Source: Polaribacter aquimarinus
Lineage (GTDB): Bacteria > Bacteroidota > Bacteroidia > Flavobacteriales > Flavobacteriaceae
Reading direction: 5' to 3'
DNA length: 64,000 nt
NCBI RefSeq assembly: GCF_003129485.1
Contig: NZ_QFFG01000003.1
Coordinates: forward strand, 372,001 to 436,000
Part shown: piece by piece, positions 44,283 through 53,043 of the stretch
How the letters are laid out: every line of letters begins with the position of its first letter
How positions within the stretch are numbered: position 1 is the stretch's first letter
Position numbers and translations under genes: made by a program
Notes under the pieces: model-generated
Told to the model about the DNA's origin: nothing
The model's database searches: none
Seen by the model: the letters and a program-made list of their open reading frames with translations, nothing else

Positions 44283-45503
44283 ATGAAAAAATCATTTTTG
44301 CAATCTTTAGGTCCGGGTTTATTATTTGCAGGTGCTGCCATTGGTGTATCTCATTTGGTACAATCTACAAGAGCTGGTGCAGAATTTGGTTTTGGTCTAA
44401 TATGGGCTTTATTATTGGTGCATTTATTTAAATATCCTTTTTTTCAATTTGGGCCACGATATGCTGCTGCAACCGGTGAGACCTTATTAGATGGGTATAG
44501 AAAACTTGGCAAAGGAGTATTAATAGCTTATTACATCTTAAATTTTGCCACCATGTTTACTATTCAGGCAGCTGTTACAATTGTTACTGCTGGTTTAGCT
44601 TCTCAACTATTTGGAATAACTAATAATTTGGTTTTATGGTCTACTATGTTAATGTTTATCAGCCTGCTCTTTTTGGTTATTGGAAAATACAAATTGCTAG
44701 ATAATTTAATGAAATACATCATTCTAATTCTAACCATAAGTACAATTATTGCAGTTTCTGTGGCTTTATTTAGTACCAAAGAAGCATTTGATGTTACTCA
44801 AATAATTCCTTCAGGAGCAGTAGAATTAACTTTTTTAATTGCTTTTTTAGGATGGATGCCAGCACCTATGGATGTTTCTATTTGGCACTCTATCTGGTCT
44901 GTTGAAAAAGATAAAACTACAATTGTAAAGACCAACCCCAAAGATGCTGTTTTCGACTTTAATGTAGGCTATATTGGCACACTCTTTTTAGGGATTTGTT
45001 TTGTACTTTTAGGCGCTTTGGTCATGTACAACTCTGGCGAAACTTTTTCTAACAAAGGAGGTGTTTTTGCACAACAACTTATCAATTTATATACCAAAAA
45101 CTTAGGCGAATTCTCACATATATTTATTGCTATAGCTGCATTTACAACAATGTTTAGCACAACAATAACTACTATGGATGCTTCACCTAGAGTTATGAAT
45201 AGAACCACAAAACTACTTTGGAGAAAAAATTTAAAATTTGGATATTGGTTTTGGATTATTTTTCTTTTTGTTGGTACTTTTTTAATCCTAAAATACTTTA
45301 TGGATAATATGGGTTTATTAGTTAAAATAGCAACTATTCTATCTTTCTTAACCGCTCCTTTCTATGCAATTTTAAATTATAAACTCATCACTGGTAAACA
45401 TACACCTGAAAAAGATAGACCAGATATTTTATTGCGAATTTTAAGTATTGTTGGAATTGTATTTTTAATAGGTTTTAGCATTTGGTTTTTATTGAGTTTA
45501 TAA
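44283..45503 (+). CDS. NRAMP-superfamily transporter lacking the canonical metal motifs
   Basis: 406 aa, about eleven membrane helices. GPGLLFAGAAIGVSHLVQSTRAGAEFGFGLIWALL is the first helix region, where normal NRAMP proteins read DPGN; here the site is AIGVSHLVQS. In helix 6 the usual MPH appears as GWMPAPMDVS (residues 190-199). The rest (PRYAAATGETLLDGY, FTTMFSTTITTMDASPRV) follows the superfamily. A changed or no-longer-divalent substrate is likely. It follows the sigma gene by one base. Confidence 0.82.
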   Translation: MKKSFLQSLGPGLLFAGAAIGVSHLVQSTRAGAEFGFGLIWALLLVHLFKYPFFQFGPRYAAATGETLLDGYRKLGKGVLIAYYILNFATMFTIQAAVTIVTAGLASQLFGITNNLVLWSTMLMFISLLFLVIGKYKLLDNLMKYIILILTISTIIAVSVALFSTKEAFDVTQIIPSGAVELTFLIAFLGWMPAPMDVSIWHSIWSVEKDKTTIVKTNPKDAVFDFNVGYIGTLFLGICFVLLGALVMYNSGETFSNKGGVFAQQLINLYTKNLGEFSHIFIAIAAFTTMFSTTITTMDASPRVMNRTTKLLWRKNLKFGYWFWIIFLFVGTFLILKYFMDNMGLLVKIATILSFLTAPFYAILNYKLITGKHTPEKDRPDILLRILSIVGIVFLIGFSIWFLLSL

Positions 45504-45523
45504 ATTATAATGATAGAATTATT

Positions 45524-46177
45524 ATGAAAATTAAAATTATTTCAATTTTAATTCTTTTTTCTTATCAAATAATATTTTCTCAAAATAAGGTTTGGGGAAC
45601 CTATGATTTAGATTCTATTGTATATTTAGAAATGCCATTTACTGTATATGAGTTTGATACTATTATAGATAATAATAGAGTTTATGAAATTTATTCAGAA
45701 GATAAATCTTCTAAATTCATAGCTCAAAAATTATTTTTTAGTGAACATTACAGTAATTCAAGTAAATCAGTTTTACCTACTAATGCTAAAAGTTTAAAAA
45801 CATTTTATTTAGATGTAATAGATGTTTTAAATGAAATCAATACATATAAATTAGATTACGGAGGATCTATTCAAAAAAATAACCTAGAAGGCTATCGTTT
45901 TTTGCATAAAAATAATGATGGTAAGAGTTTACATGAAACCAATATGTTTTACATCAATAAAAATCTTTACTCTTTTTCTTATTTTAATGAAAATGGATTA
46001 AATGAAATTGAAAGAAAAAAATTTTTCAACTCAATTGTTTTTAATGATGAATATAAACCGATTCAGTACCCAATTAAAAGAATGTCCTATAGAAATAAAA
46101 TAATTTTAGGTTTGCTAGGTCTTCTTTTATTCTCATACATTTTAAGGTTCAAATACAAAAGAAAACACATACCTTAA
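45524..46177 (+). CDS. Hypothetical exported protein with C-terminal membrane anchor
   Basis: 217 aa from the ATG at 45524, chosen because a signal peptide (KIISILILFSYQIIFSQ) starts there; an upstream in-frame start adds 14 non-signal residues. No family recognised. The exported domain is about 160 residues with Tyr/Asn-rich strands (FDTIIDNNRVYEIYSED, LEGYRFLHKNNDG, NLYSFSYFNENGLNEIERKKF). A final membrane helix (IILGLLGLLLFSYILRF) has a basic cytoplasmic tail. Its 3' end is 79 bases before lipA. Confidence 0.7.
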   Translation: MKIKIISILILFSYQIIFSQNKVWGTYDLDSIVYLEMPFTVYEFDTIIDNNRVYEIYSEDKSSKFIAQKLFFSEHYSNSSKSVLPTNAKSLKTFYLDVIDVLNEINTYKLDYGGSIQKNNLEGYRFLHKNNDGKSLHETNMFYINKNLYSFSYFNENGLNEIERKKFFNSIVFNDEYKPIQYPIKRMSYRNKIILGLLGLLLFSYILRFKYKRKHIP

Positions 46178-46227
46178 TTCTACAAGTTAGTAAAGAGTTT
46201 TTAACAAGTATTTAAAACTTTCCTTTG

Positions 46228-46235
46228 TATCTTTG
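46228..46235 (+). promoter_or_regulatory. -7 box of lipA
   Basis: TATCTTTG, 21 bases before the lipA ATG. Confidence 0.5.
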
Positions 46236-46256
46236 CACTTCATAATTCGATAGAAA

Positions 46257-47126
46257 ATGGCAATAGATTCTGTTATCCTTCCTGAAAGACCCCAAAAACC
46301 AAAATGGCTTCGTGTAAAATTACCTGTAGGTAAAAAATATACTGAATTAAGAAGTTTGGTAGATAAGTACAAATTAAATACCATTTGCACGAGTGGAAGC
46401 TGTCCAAATATGGGAGAATGTTGGGGAGAAGGAACTGCTACTTTTATGATTTTGGGGAATATATGTACACGTTCTTGTGGTTTTTGTGGTGTAAAAACCG
46501 GAAGACCAGAAACTGTGGAATGGGATGAACCTGAAAAAGTTGCACGTTCTATTAAATTGATGAACATTAAACACGCTGTAATTACTTCTGTAGATAGAGA
46601 TGATTTAAAAGATGGCGGTTCTATTATCTGGGCAGAAACAGTAGAAGCAATTCGTAGATCTACTCCAAATACTACATTAGAAACCTTAATCCCTGATTTT
46701 CAAGGTAACACCAAACAGATTGACAGAATTATAGAAGTACATCCAGAAGTAGTTTCTCATAACATGGAAACTGTAAGAAGGTTAACTCGCGAAGTACGTA
46801 TTCAAGCAAAATATGATAGAAGTCTTGGAGTTTTAAAATACTTAAAAGAAAATGGTATGCGAACCAAAACGGGTTTAATGTTAGGTTTGGGAGAAACTGA
46901 AGAAGAAATAATACAAACTATGAAAGATTTACGAGAAGTAAATTGTGACATTATTACTATTGGACAATATTTACAACCCACAAAAAAACATTTACCAGTA
47001 AAGGAATTTATTACTCCAGATCAATTTAAAAAGTATGAAACTTTAGGTTTAGAAATGGGCTTTATGTATGTAGAAAGCGGTGCTTTAGTGCGTTCTTCTT
47101 ATAAAGCACACAAACACGCTAAATAA
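46257..47126 (+). CDS. lipA: Lipoyl synthase
   Basis: 289 aa, normal length. Radical-SAM enzyme that inserts two sulfurs into octanoyl groups on lipoyl-dependent proteins. The auxiliary cluster ligands are Cys44, Cys49 and Cys55 ([12 protein letters not shown]). The radical-SAM cluster ligands are Cys70, Cys74 and Cys77 (CTRSCGFC). [33 protein letters not shown] and the terminal VRSSYKA motif with its Ser are all intact. Confidence 0.97.
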   Translation: MAIDSVILPERPQKPKWLRVKLPVGKKYTELRSLVDKYKLNTICTSGSCPNMGECWGEGTATFMILGNICTRSCGFCGVKTGRPETVEWDEPEKVARSIKLMNIKHAVITSVDRDDLKDGGSIIWAETVEAIRRSTPNTTLETLIPDFQGNTKQIDRIIEVHPEVVSHNMETVRRLTREVRIQAKYDRSLGVLKYLKENGMRTKTGLMLGLGETEEEIIQTMKDLREVNCDIITIGQYLQPTKKHLPVKEFITPDQFKKYETLGLEMGFMYVESGALVRSSYKAHKHAK

Positions 47127-47177
47127 CTATTTTTTTATTTACTTATTTTTGGTTCAATAATTTTTAATAAAAATACA

Positions 47178-49469
47178 TTGAAGACAACCAAACAACTCTT
47201 TTTTACAGCAATAATGTTATTAATAACTATTTCATGTAAAAAAGAACCTACTTCTACAAATACTCAAATAAATAATCCTTTTGAAAAGAAAATTGATTCT
47301 TTATTAAAAATAATGACCTTAGAAGAAAAAATAGGTCAAATGAATCAATATAGTGGTTTTTGGGACGCAACTGGTCCTATCCCTAAAAAAGGAAATGCTA
47401 AAAATAAATACCAACATTTAAAAAATGGTTGGGTTGGGGCAATGCTAAATGTAAGAAGTGTAAAAAATGTAAAAGCACTTCAAAAAATTGCTGTAGAAGA
47501 GACCCGTTTAGGCATTCCTCTACTTTTCGGATACGATGTTATTCATGGTTATAAAACTATTACCCCTATTCCAATTGCAGAATCTGCAAGTTGGGACTTA
47601 AAAGCAATAGAAAATTCAGCAAGAGTTGCTGCAACAGAAGCATCTGCAGCAGGAATAAACTGGACATTTGCTCCAATGGTTGATATTTCTAGAGATCCAC
47701 GTTGGGGAAGAGTTATGGAAGGAGCTGGAGAAGATCCTTTTTTAGGAAGTAAAATAGCAACAGCTAGAATTAAAGGATTTCAAGGTAAAAATTTATCTGA
47801 TAAAAATACAATTGCTGCTTGTGCTAAACATTTTGCTGGTTATGGATTTGTAAGTGCTGGAAAAGAATATAATTCAGTAGATATTGGAAGCTCTACACTT
47901 CATAATATCATACTACCCCCATTTAAAGCATCTTTAGATGCAGGAGTAAAAACTTTTATGAATTCGTTTAATGAAATTAATGGAACACCTGTTACTGGCA
48001 ACAAATACTTACAAAGAGGTATATTAAAAGGAAAATGGAAATTTAATGGATTTGTAGTTTCGGATTGGGCTTCTATCAGAGAACTTATAAGTTGGGGTAT
48101 TGCAAGAGATAAAAATGAAGCTGCTAAAATTGCTGCTACAGCTGGTTCAGATATGGATATGGAAGGACATGTTTACATTAAAGAATTAGCTAAACTAGTA
48201 ACTGAAGGAATTATTAAAGAGCGTATAATTGACGATGCTGTTCAAAGAATTTTGAGGGTAAAATTCGAATTAGGCTTATTTGACAATCCTTACAAATACT
48301 GTGATACTGAAAATGAAAAACGAAATATTAATAGTAAAAAACATCATCAAATAGCATTAGATATCGCTAAAAAATCAATTGTTTTACTAAAAAATGAAAA
48401 AAATATACTCCCTTTAAAAAAAACAGGTCAAAAAATTGCTTTAATTGGACCATTAGCATCAGAAAAAAATAGCCCACTTGGAAGTTGGCGTCTTGCTGCG
48501 GATGATAATTCTGCAATATCTATTTTAGAAGGGTTGCAAAAATATTCAGGAAATTTCATAAAACATGAAAAAGGGGTAGACCTTATTGTAGGCAAAACTA
48601 GTTTTACTAAAGAAGTAAAAATAAATAAATCTAACAAAATTGGTTTTGCAAAAGCTATTGCAATAGCTAAAAAGTCTGACGTTGTTGTTATCGTTCTTGG
48701 AGAACATGGTTACCAAAGTGGAGAAGGCAGAAGCAGAACCAAATTAGATTTACCTGGTTTACAACAAGAGCTTTTAGAAGAGATACATAAAGTAAATAAA
48801 AATATTGTATTAGTACTTCAAAATGGAAGACCATTGACAATTGAATGGGCTTCAAGACACATTCCTGCGATTATAGAGGGGTGGCAACTTGGAAGTCAAA
48901 CTGGAAATGCTATTGCGCAAGTTTTATATGGTGACTATAACCCAAGTGGAAAATTGCCAATGACTTTTCCTAGAAATGTTGGGCAAATACCAATTTACTA
49001 CAACTATAAAAATACTGGAAGACCAAAAAATGTTGGTAATAATGTTTTTTGGTCTCATTATATAGATTCAAAAAACACACCCTTATATCCTTTTGGATAT
49101 GGGTTAAGCTATACTACTTTTAAATATGATAATTTTAAAATTTCATCAACAAACATAACCAAAAAAGAGACATTAGAAGTATCTATTGAAGTATCTAATA
49201 CTGGTAACTTTGATGGTAAAGAAGTGGTACAGTTATACCTTAGAGATATCTTTGCAAGTACAACAAGACCAATAAAAGAACTTAAAGGCTTTGAATTAGT
49301 GCACTTAAAAAAAGGTGAAACCAAAACAATAACATTTAAATTATCGAAAAAACATTTAGGTTTTTATAATGAAAAAGGAGATTTTGTTTTAGAAACAGGA
49401 AAATTTAAAGTTTTTGTTGGTAGCAATTCTTTAGCTAAACTTGAAAAAGAATTCATTCTAACCAATTAA
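47178..49469 (+). CDS. GH3-family beta-glucosidase, lipoprotein
   Basis: 763 aa, TTG start. Leader LLITISC gives an outer-membrane or periplasmic lipoprotein. The GH3 N-terminal barrel has LTLEEKIGQMNQ-type sequence, PLLFGYDVIHGYKTITPIP, FAPMVDISRDPRWGRVMEGAGEDPF, AACAKHFAGYG and FVVSDW with nucleophile Asp296. The second domain and a C-terminal fibronectin-III-like domain (VEVSNTGNFDGKEVVQLYLRD) complete the BglX layout. It should release glucose from beta-glucans or cellobiose, fitting an algal-polysaccharide degrader. No SusC/D genes adjoin. Confidence 0.92.
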   Translation: MKTTKQLFFTAIMLLITISCKKEPTSTNTQINNPFEKKIDSLLKIMTLEEKIGQMNQYSGFWDATGPIPKKGNAKNKYQHLKNGWVGAMLNVRSVKNVKALQKIAVEETRLGIPLLFGYDVIHGYKTITPIPIAESASWDLKAIENSARVAATEASAAGINWTFAPMVDISRDPRWGRVMEGAGEDPFLGSKIATARIKGFQGKNLSDKNTIAACAKHFAGYGFVSAGKEYNSVDIGSSTLHNIILPPFKASLDAGVKTFMNSFNEINGTPVTGNKYLQRGILKGKWKFNGFVVSDWASIRELISWGIARDKNEAAKIAATAGSDMDMEGHVYIKELAKLVTEGIIKERIIDDAVQRILRVKFELGLFDNPYKYCDTENEKRNINSKKHHQIALDIAKKSIVLLKNEKNILPLKKTGQKIALIGPLASEKNSPLGSWRLAADDNSAISILEGLQKYSGNFIKHEKGVDLIVGKTSFTKEVKINKSNKIGFAKAIAIAKKSDVVVIVLGEHGYQSGEGRSRTKLDLPGLQQELLEEIHKVNKNIVLVLQNGRPLTIEWASRHIPAIIEGWQLGSQTGNAIAQVLYGDYNPSGKLPMTFPRNVGQIPIYYNYKNTGRPKNVGNNVFWSHYIDSKNTPLYPFGYGLSYTTFKYDNFKISSTNITKKETLEVSIEVSNTGNFDGKEVVQLYLRDIFASTTRPIKELKGFELVHLKKGETKTITFKLSKKHLGFYNEKGDFVLETGKFKVFVGSNSLAKLEKEFILTN

Positions 49470-49498
49470 TATTCAATTTTTTTAAAAAAAATAATTTT

Positions 49499-49512
49499 GG
49501 CATACAAATTGC
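49499..49512 (+). promoter_or_regulatory. Candidate sigma-54 (-24/-12) promoter
   Basis: TTGGCATACAAATTGCGT contains GG (49499-49500) and GC (49511-49512) separated by exactly 10 bases and embedded in TTGGCA and TTGC, the sigma-54 signature. It lies in the gap after the GH3 gene and points toward a terminator with no open frame between. Confidence 0.65.
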
Positions 49513-49523
49513 GTATTAATAAT

Positions 49524-49615
49524 TGAAGACAACTTAGTAAACTGTTTTCATTGTGTAAATTATTTGAATTAGTTGATTATAAAAAACCATCTCGCTAGAG
49601 ATGGTTTTTTGTTTT
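49524..49615 (+). ncRNA. Putative sigma-54-driven small RNA
   Basis: From the predicted start about 12 bases after the -12 GC the transcript would run roughly 90 bases to the strong hairpin at 49581-49610. The body (49524-49580) is AT-rich and has no start codon followed by a frame of useful length. The layout (alternative-sigma promoter, short body, intrinsic terminator) is the classic organisation of a regulatory RNA. RNA folding could not be computed here. Confidence 0.45.
49581..49615. terminator. Strong terminator after the putative sRNA
   Basis: AAAAAACCATCTC (49581-49593) pairs perfectly with GAGATGGTTTTTT (49598-49610), loop GCTA, with a T-tract on the plus strand and A-rich flank serving the minus strand. 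The minus-strand gene at 49615 ends in it. Confidence 0.88.
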
Positions 49616-49848
49616 TAAATTTCTCCAAAAATATAAAAAGAAAGAATACAAATTAATACTGAACTAATTACTAAAACAATATAGTACAAAACTTTCCTTA
49701 ATAAATTAATTTTTATTATTGTTTTATAGAAAATAGAATCTTTAAAAAATGAATGTATTATACCTCCAAAGAACAAACAAGGAAGTAACATAAATAATAA
49801 AAAAATGTAAACAAAATCTAAAAAGCTACTTGGCCCAGATAAAAACAT
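49615..49848 (-). CDS. Small two-helix membrane protein
   Basis: 77 aa, family not recognised. Two hydrophobic helices (FVYIFLLFMLLPCLFFGGII; VLYYIVLVISSVLICILSFYIF) are joined by a short charged loop. It starts 8 bases after the end of the CBS-domain enzyme gene and its stop lies in the T-tract of the shared terminator, so it is probably the last gene of that unit. Confidence 0.6.
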   Translation of the reverse strand: MFLSGPSSFLDFVYIFLLFMLLPCLFFGGIIHSFFKDSIFYKTIIKINLLRKVLYYIVLVISSVLICILSFYIFGEI

Positions 49849-49856
49849 ATCAAATT

Positions 49857-51215
49857 TTAAATAGCACTAATTATATCGTACTTGGTAATAATATGATGAT
49901 TCCCATTTTCTAAATCTACCAAAACAGCTTCATTTTCTTTGGATATTAATTTAGAAATGACTTCTAATTTTGCTGATTTCTTTACAATAGGGTATGGTTT
50001 TCCCATAATATCTTTTATAGGTTTATCTGCTATTTTTTTATCACTTATAAAACTTCTCAATAAATCAGTTTCATCAACAGAACCGACTAAGCCTTCAGCA
50101 TCTTTAACTGGTAATTGAGAAATTTTGAATTCTTTCATACGTTCAATTGCGTGCGAAACTAACTCTTCAGTTTGAGCTGTTACTAATGGTTTTTCGACGT
50201 GATTTTTAATTAAATCTGCAGCAGTTTTAATATCATCTTCTAAAAAACCCCTTTCTTTCATCCAGTCATCATTAAACATTTTACCAACATATCTACTTCC
50301 GTGATCGTGAAACAAAACCACAACAACATCATCTTTGATGAAGTGCTCTTTTAATTGCAACAACCCTTTTACAGCTGAACCTGCAGAATTCCCAACAAAT
50401 ATCCCTTCTTCTTTAGCAATCTTTCGGGTATAAACTGCTGCGTCTTTATCTGTTACTTTGGTAAATCCATCAATTAAAGAAAAATCTACATTTTTTGGTA
50501 AAATATCCTCTCCTATTCCTTCTGTGATATAAGGATAGATTTCGTTTTCATCAAAAATACCTGTTTCATGATATTTTTTAAACACTGAACCATAAGTATC
50601 TACTCCCCAAATTTTAATATTAGGATTTTTCTCTTTTAAAAATTTTGCAGTTCCAGAAACAGTTCCTCCTGTTCCTACTCCAACTACAAAATGAGTGATT
50701 TTACCATCAGTTTGTTCCCAAATTTCAGGACCTGTTTGTTCATAATGCGCAATAGCATTACTTGGATTATCATATTGATTTACATACCAAGAATTTGGAG
50801 TTTCTGAACCTAAACGTTTAGATACTGAATAGTAAGAACGCGGATCATCTGGCTCTACATTGGTTGGACAAACAATAACTTCTGCACCAACAGCACGCAA
50901 AATGTCCATTTTTTCTTTTGACTGTTTGTCTGAAATTACAAAAATACATTTATAGCCTTTTACAATTGCCGCTAATGCTAAACCCATTCCTGTGTTTCCT
51001 GAAGTTCCTTCTATAATTGTTCCTCCTGGTTTTAAACGACCATCTGCTTCAGCATCTTCAATCATTTTTAATGCCATTCTATCTTTTACAGAGTTCCCTG
51101 GATTAAATGTTTCTACTTTTGCCAACACCAAAGCATCAACTTTTTTAGTGACTGAATTTAATTGTACCAAAGGTGTATTTCCTATGGTTTCTAGTATGTT
51201 TTTTGCGTATTTCAT
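49857..51215 (-). CDS. Cystathionine beta-synthase-like PLP enzyme with CBS-domain pair
   Basis: 452 aa from the ATG at 51215; an upstream start adds seven residues. The N-terminal fold type II domain has IGNTPLVQLN, FNPGNSVKDRMALKMIEDAE with PLP Lys44, EGTSGNTGMGLALAA and VGTGGTVSGTAKFLKE. The C-terminal CBS pair begins near residue 330 (VSHAIERMKEFKISQLPVKDAEGLVGSV). It makes cystathionine or cysteine from serine or O-acetylserine. The CBS pair is the likely regulatory site. Confidence 0.92.
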   Translation of the reverse strand: MKYAKNILETIGNTPLVQLNSVTKKVDALVLAKVETFNPGNSVKDRMALKMIEDAEADGRLKPGGTIIEGTSGNTGMGLALAAIVKGYKCIFVISDKQSKEKMDILRAVGAEVIVCPTNVEPDDPRSYYSVSKRLGSETPNSWYVNQYDNPSNAIAHYEQTGPEIWEQTDGKITHFVVGVGTGGTVSGTAKFLKEKNPNIKIWGVDTYGSVFKKYHETGIFDENEIYPYITEGIGEDILPKNVDFSLIDGFTKVTDKDAAVYTRKIAKEEGIFVGNSAGSAVKGLLQLKEHFIKDDVVVVLFHDHGSRYVGKMFNDDWMKERGFLEDDIKTAADLIKNHVEKPLVTAQTEELVSHAIERMKEFKISQLPVKDAEGLVGSVDETDLLRSFISDKKIADKPIKDIMGKPYPIVKKSAKLEVISKLISKENEAVLVDLENGNHHIITKYDIISAI

Positions 51216-51347
51216 TTTCAAAAAATTCTTCGGCAAAAATAGATGAAAATTTTGTGAATTTATTACTCTTATGATAAGATTAACTATAAATGCTTTAAAA
51301 GGTAATTACGAATAATATTAATATTGCAAATATTGTAAATTCATTTC

Positions 51348-52310
51348 TTAACAAACTCCGATAATGCAGAGATACATTGGCATACCTATAGTAATATTAA
51401 AAGGAAATGTAATTGCTAATGCCATTGGAATGTACAAACCTGGATTTGCTTTTGGTGCAGCTAATTTCATTGCAGCTGGAACTGCAATATAAGAAGCGCT
51501 TGCAGCTAGAATAGACATTAATAATCTATTCCCAACTTCTTCCATAAACAAACCACTGATTAGAGCCACCAAACATCCATTTATTATCGGAATAAGTATT
51601 GCAAAAGAAAGTGTAAACCATCCTTTTTTAATCAATGCTTTTAATTTTTGTCCACTTGTAATTCCCATATCTAATAAAAACACCGCTAAGAATCCTTTAA
51701 AAATATCGGTGGTAAAAGGTTTAATACCCTCAGCTTGTGCATCATTTGTAAAATACCCAACAAACAAACTACCTATAATTAATAATACACTTCCGTTGGT
51801 TAAAGAATGATGTATGATGTGTTTAAACGAAGCCTTTTTCTTCTTATCCTTATTATTAAGGTTTATTAATATAACTCCAATGATAATCGAGGGTGCTTCC
51901 ATTAACGCCATAACTGCAACCATATGTCCTCCAAAAGAAATGTTTGACATTTCTAAAAAAGAAATTGTAGTTACAAATGTTACTGCACTTACGGAACCAT
52001 AAGCAGAAGCAATAGCACCAGAATTTTCTACACTTAATTTTAGTCTTAAAATGTAATAACAATAAATTGGTACTATTAGCGCTAAAAGAACTCCGAAAAG
52101 CAAAGACCATATGATTTCTGATGTAATTATACTGTGTGCTAATTCTTGCCCTCCTTTAAATCCGATGGCTAATAAAAGGTATAGAGAAATAAATTTAGAG
52201 GAGTTCTCGGGTATGCGTAAATCACTTTTTAAATTGACAGCAATTAAGCCTAAAAAGAAAAATAAAAGTGCTGGATTTGTAAGGTTATCTATTAGGTAAT
52301 GTAAGTCCAT
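51348..52310 (-). CDS. sbtA: SbtA-type sodium-dependent bicarbonate transporter
   Basis: 320 aa with about ten membrane helices arranged as two inverted halves. NPALLFFFLGLIAVNLKSDLRIPE and SLYLLLAIGFKGGQEL at the start and GSVSAVTFVTTISFLE in the middle match SbtA. The second half has FKGFLAVFLLDMGITSGQKL and AASASYIAVPAAMKLAAPKANPGLYIPMALAITFPFNITIG. It should import bicarbonate with sodium, feeding anaplerotic carboxylation. A LysR gene and two small genes lie upstream; a terminator separates those small genes from it. Confidence 0.9.
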   Translation of the reverse strand: MDLHYLIDNLTNPALLFFFLGLIAVNLKSDLRIPENSSKFISLYLLLAIGFKGGQELAHSIITSEIIWSLLFGVLLALIVPIYCYYILRLKLSVENSGAIASAYGSVSAVTFVTTISFLEMSNISFGGHMVAVMALMEAPSIIIGVILINLNNKDKKKKASFKHIIHHSLTNGSVLLIIGSLFVGYFTNDAQAEGIKPFTTDIFKGFLAVFLLDMGITSGQKLKALIKKGWFTLSFAILIPIINGCLVALISGLFMEEVGNRLLMSILAASASYIAVPAAMKLAAPKANPGLYIPMALAITFPFNITIGMPMYLCIIGVC

Positions 52311-52330
52311 TTTGTAAAAGTTTGGCGTAA

Positions 52331-52368
52331 AAAAAGTAGGAAAGCTGATGAAACAGCAGTTTTCCTAC
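52331..52368 (-). terminator. Terminator between the small genes and sbtA
   Basis: GTAGGAAA-GCTG (52336-52347) and CAGC-TTTTCCTAC (52354-52368) form a bulged hairpin, with a T-run on the minus strand. sbtA starts 21 bases beyond it, so it needs its own promoter or read-through. Confidence 0.75.
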
Positions 52369-52390
52369 TAAAAACAAGGTATTAATTAAT

Positions 52391-52705
52391 TTATTCTTGA
52401 ATAGTTATTGTTACGTTACTAGAAATTTTAATGTTGCATCCTTTAGATTCTAAATTTCTTAAAAATTCTTTCGTTTCTTTTTTATCAGCAAATAATTCAT
52501 TTATTCTTGAATTATCATAAGTACATTTATCATTTTCATTACCTTCTTGTATCGATAATCTATGTACTTTATGAAAATTTATTTTTGCGTTTATTACACT
52601 ATCAACAATACTTAATGCTTCTCTTTTTGTGAAATCACCTTCAATTAATTTAAAAGTTTTGGTGCTTTTTTCTAATTCTGTCTGAGTTGTTATTGAGTTA
52701 TTCAT
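52391..52705 (-). CDS. Hypothetical Bacteroidetes protein
   Basis: 104 aa, soluble. The core FKLIEGDFTKREALSIVDSVINAKINFHKVHRLS resembles a short uncharacterised family common in Bacteroidetes as I recall it; no function is known. The length is near that of PII-like SbtB, the usual partner of SbtA, but I see no SbtB motif. It is 10 bases downstream of the two-helix protein gene and precedes the terminator before sbtA. Confidence 0.7.
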   Translation of the reverse strand: MNNSITTQTELEKSTKTFKLIEGDFTKREALSIVDSVINAKINFHKVHRLSIQEGNENDKCTYDNSRINELFADKKETKEFLRNLESKGCNIKISSNVTITIQE

Positions 52706-52715
52706 ATCTTATTTA

Positions 52716-52961
52716 TTATCTTATTATTTGATTAGTTTTAGAGTTTTTTATAAAAAAAATGGTTATTATTATAGCTTGAGATATAAACAGTTCTTTTAAA
52801 AAAGGACTATTAATAGTTATTGCTAATACATTTAAGACAACCATTGCTACCAGTACCATAATTTGACAAAAGGTTACTAATTGTTTTCTTGTTATTTGAA
52901 TAACAACATCATTGTTTGATGATTCTTGATTTTTAATTGATTTTAAAATTGCTTGACCCAT
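52716..52961 (-). CDS. Small two-helix membrane protein
   Basis: 81 aa from the ATG at 52961; an alternative ATG at 53000 adds thirteen residues including a Cys. Two hydrophobic segments (LVTFCQIMVLVAMVVLNVLAI; ELFISQAIIITIFFI) follow a charged N-terminus (ILKSIKNQESSNNDVVIQITRKQ). Family not recognised. It is divergent from the LysR gene, with about 80 bases between the starts, which is a likely regulatory region. Confidence 0.65.
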   Translation of the reverse strand: MGQAILKSIKNQESSNNDVVIQITRKQLVTFCQIMVLVAMVVLNVLAITINSPFLKELFISQAIIITIFFIKNSKTNQIIR

Positions 52962-53043
52962 TTGTTTTAATTTTTTACAAAGGTGCGGTCTATTTTTCAT
53001 ATATTTTTATTTATATTTATAATGATATACATAAAAATATTTT

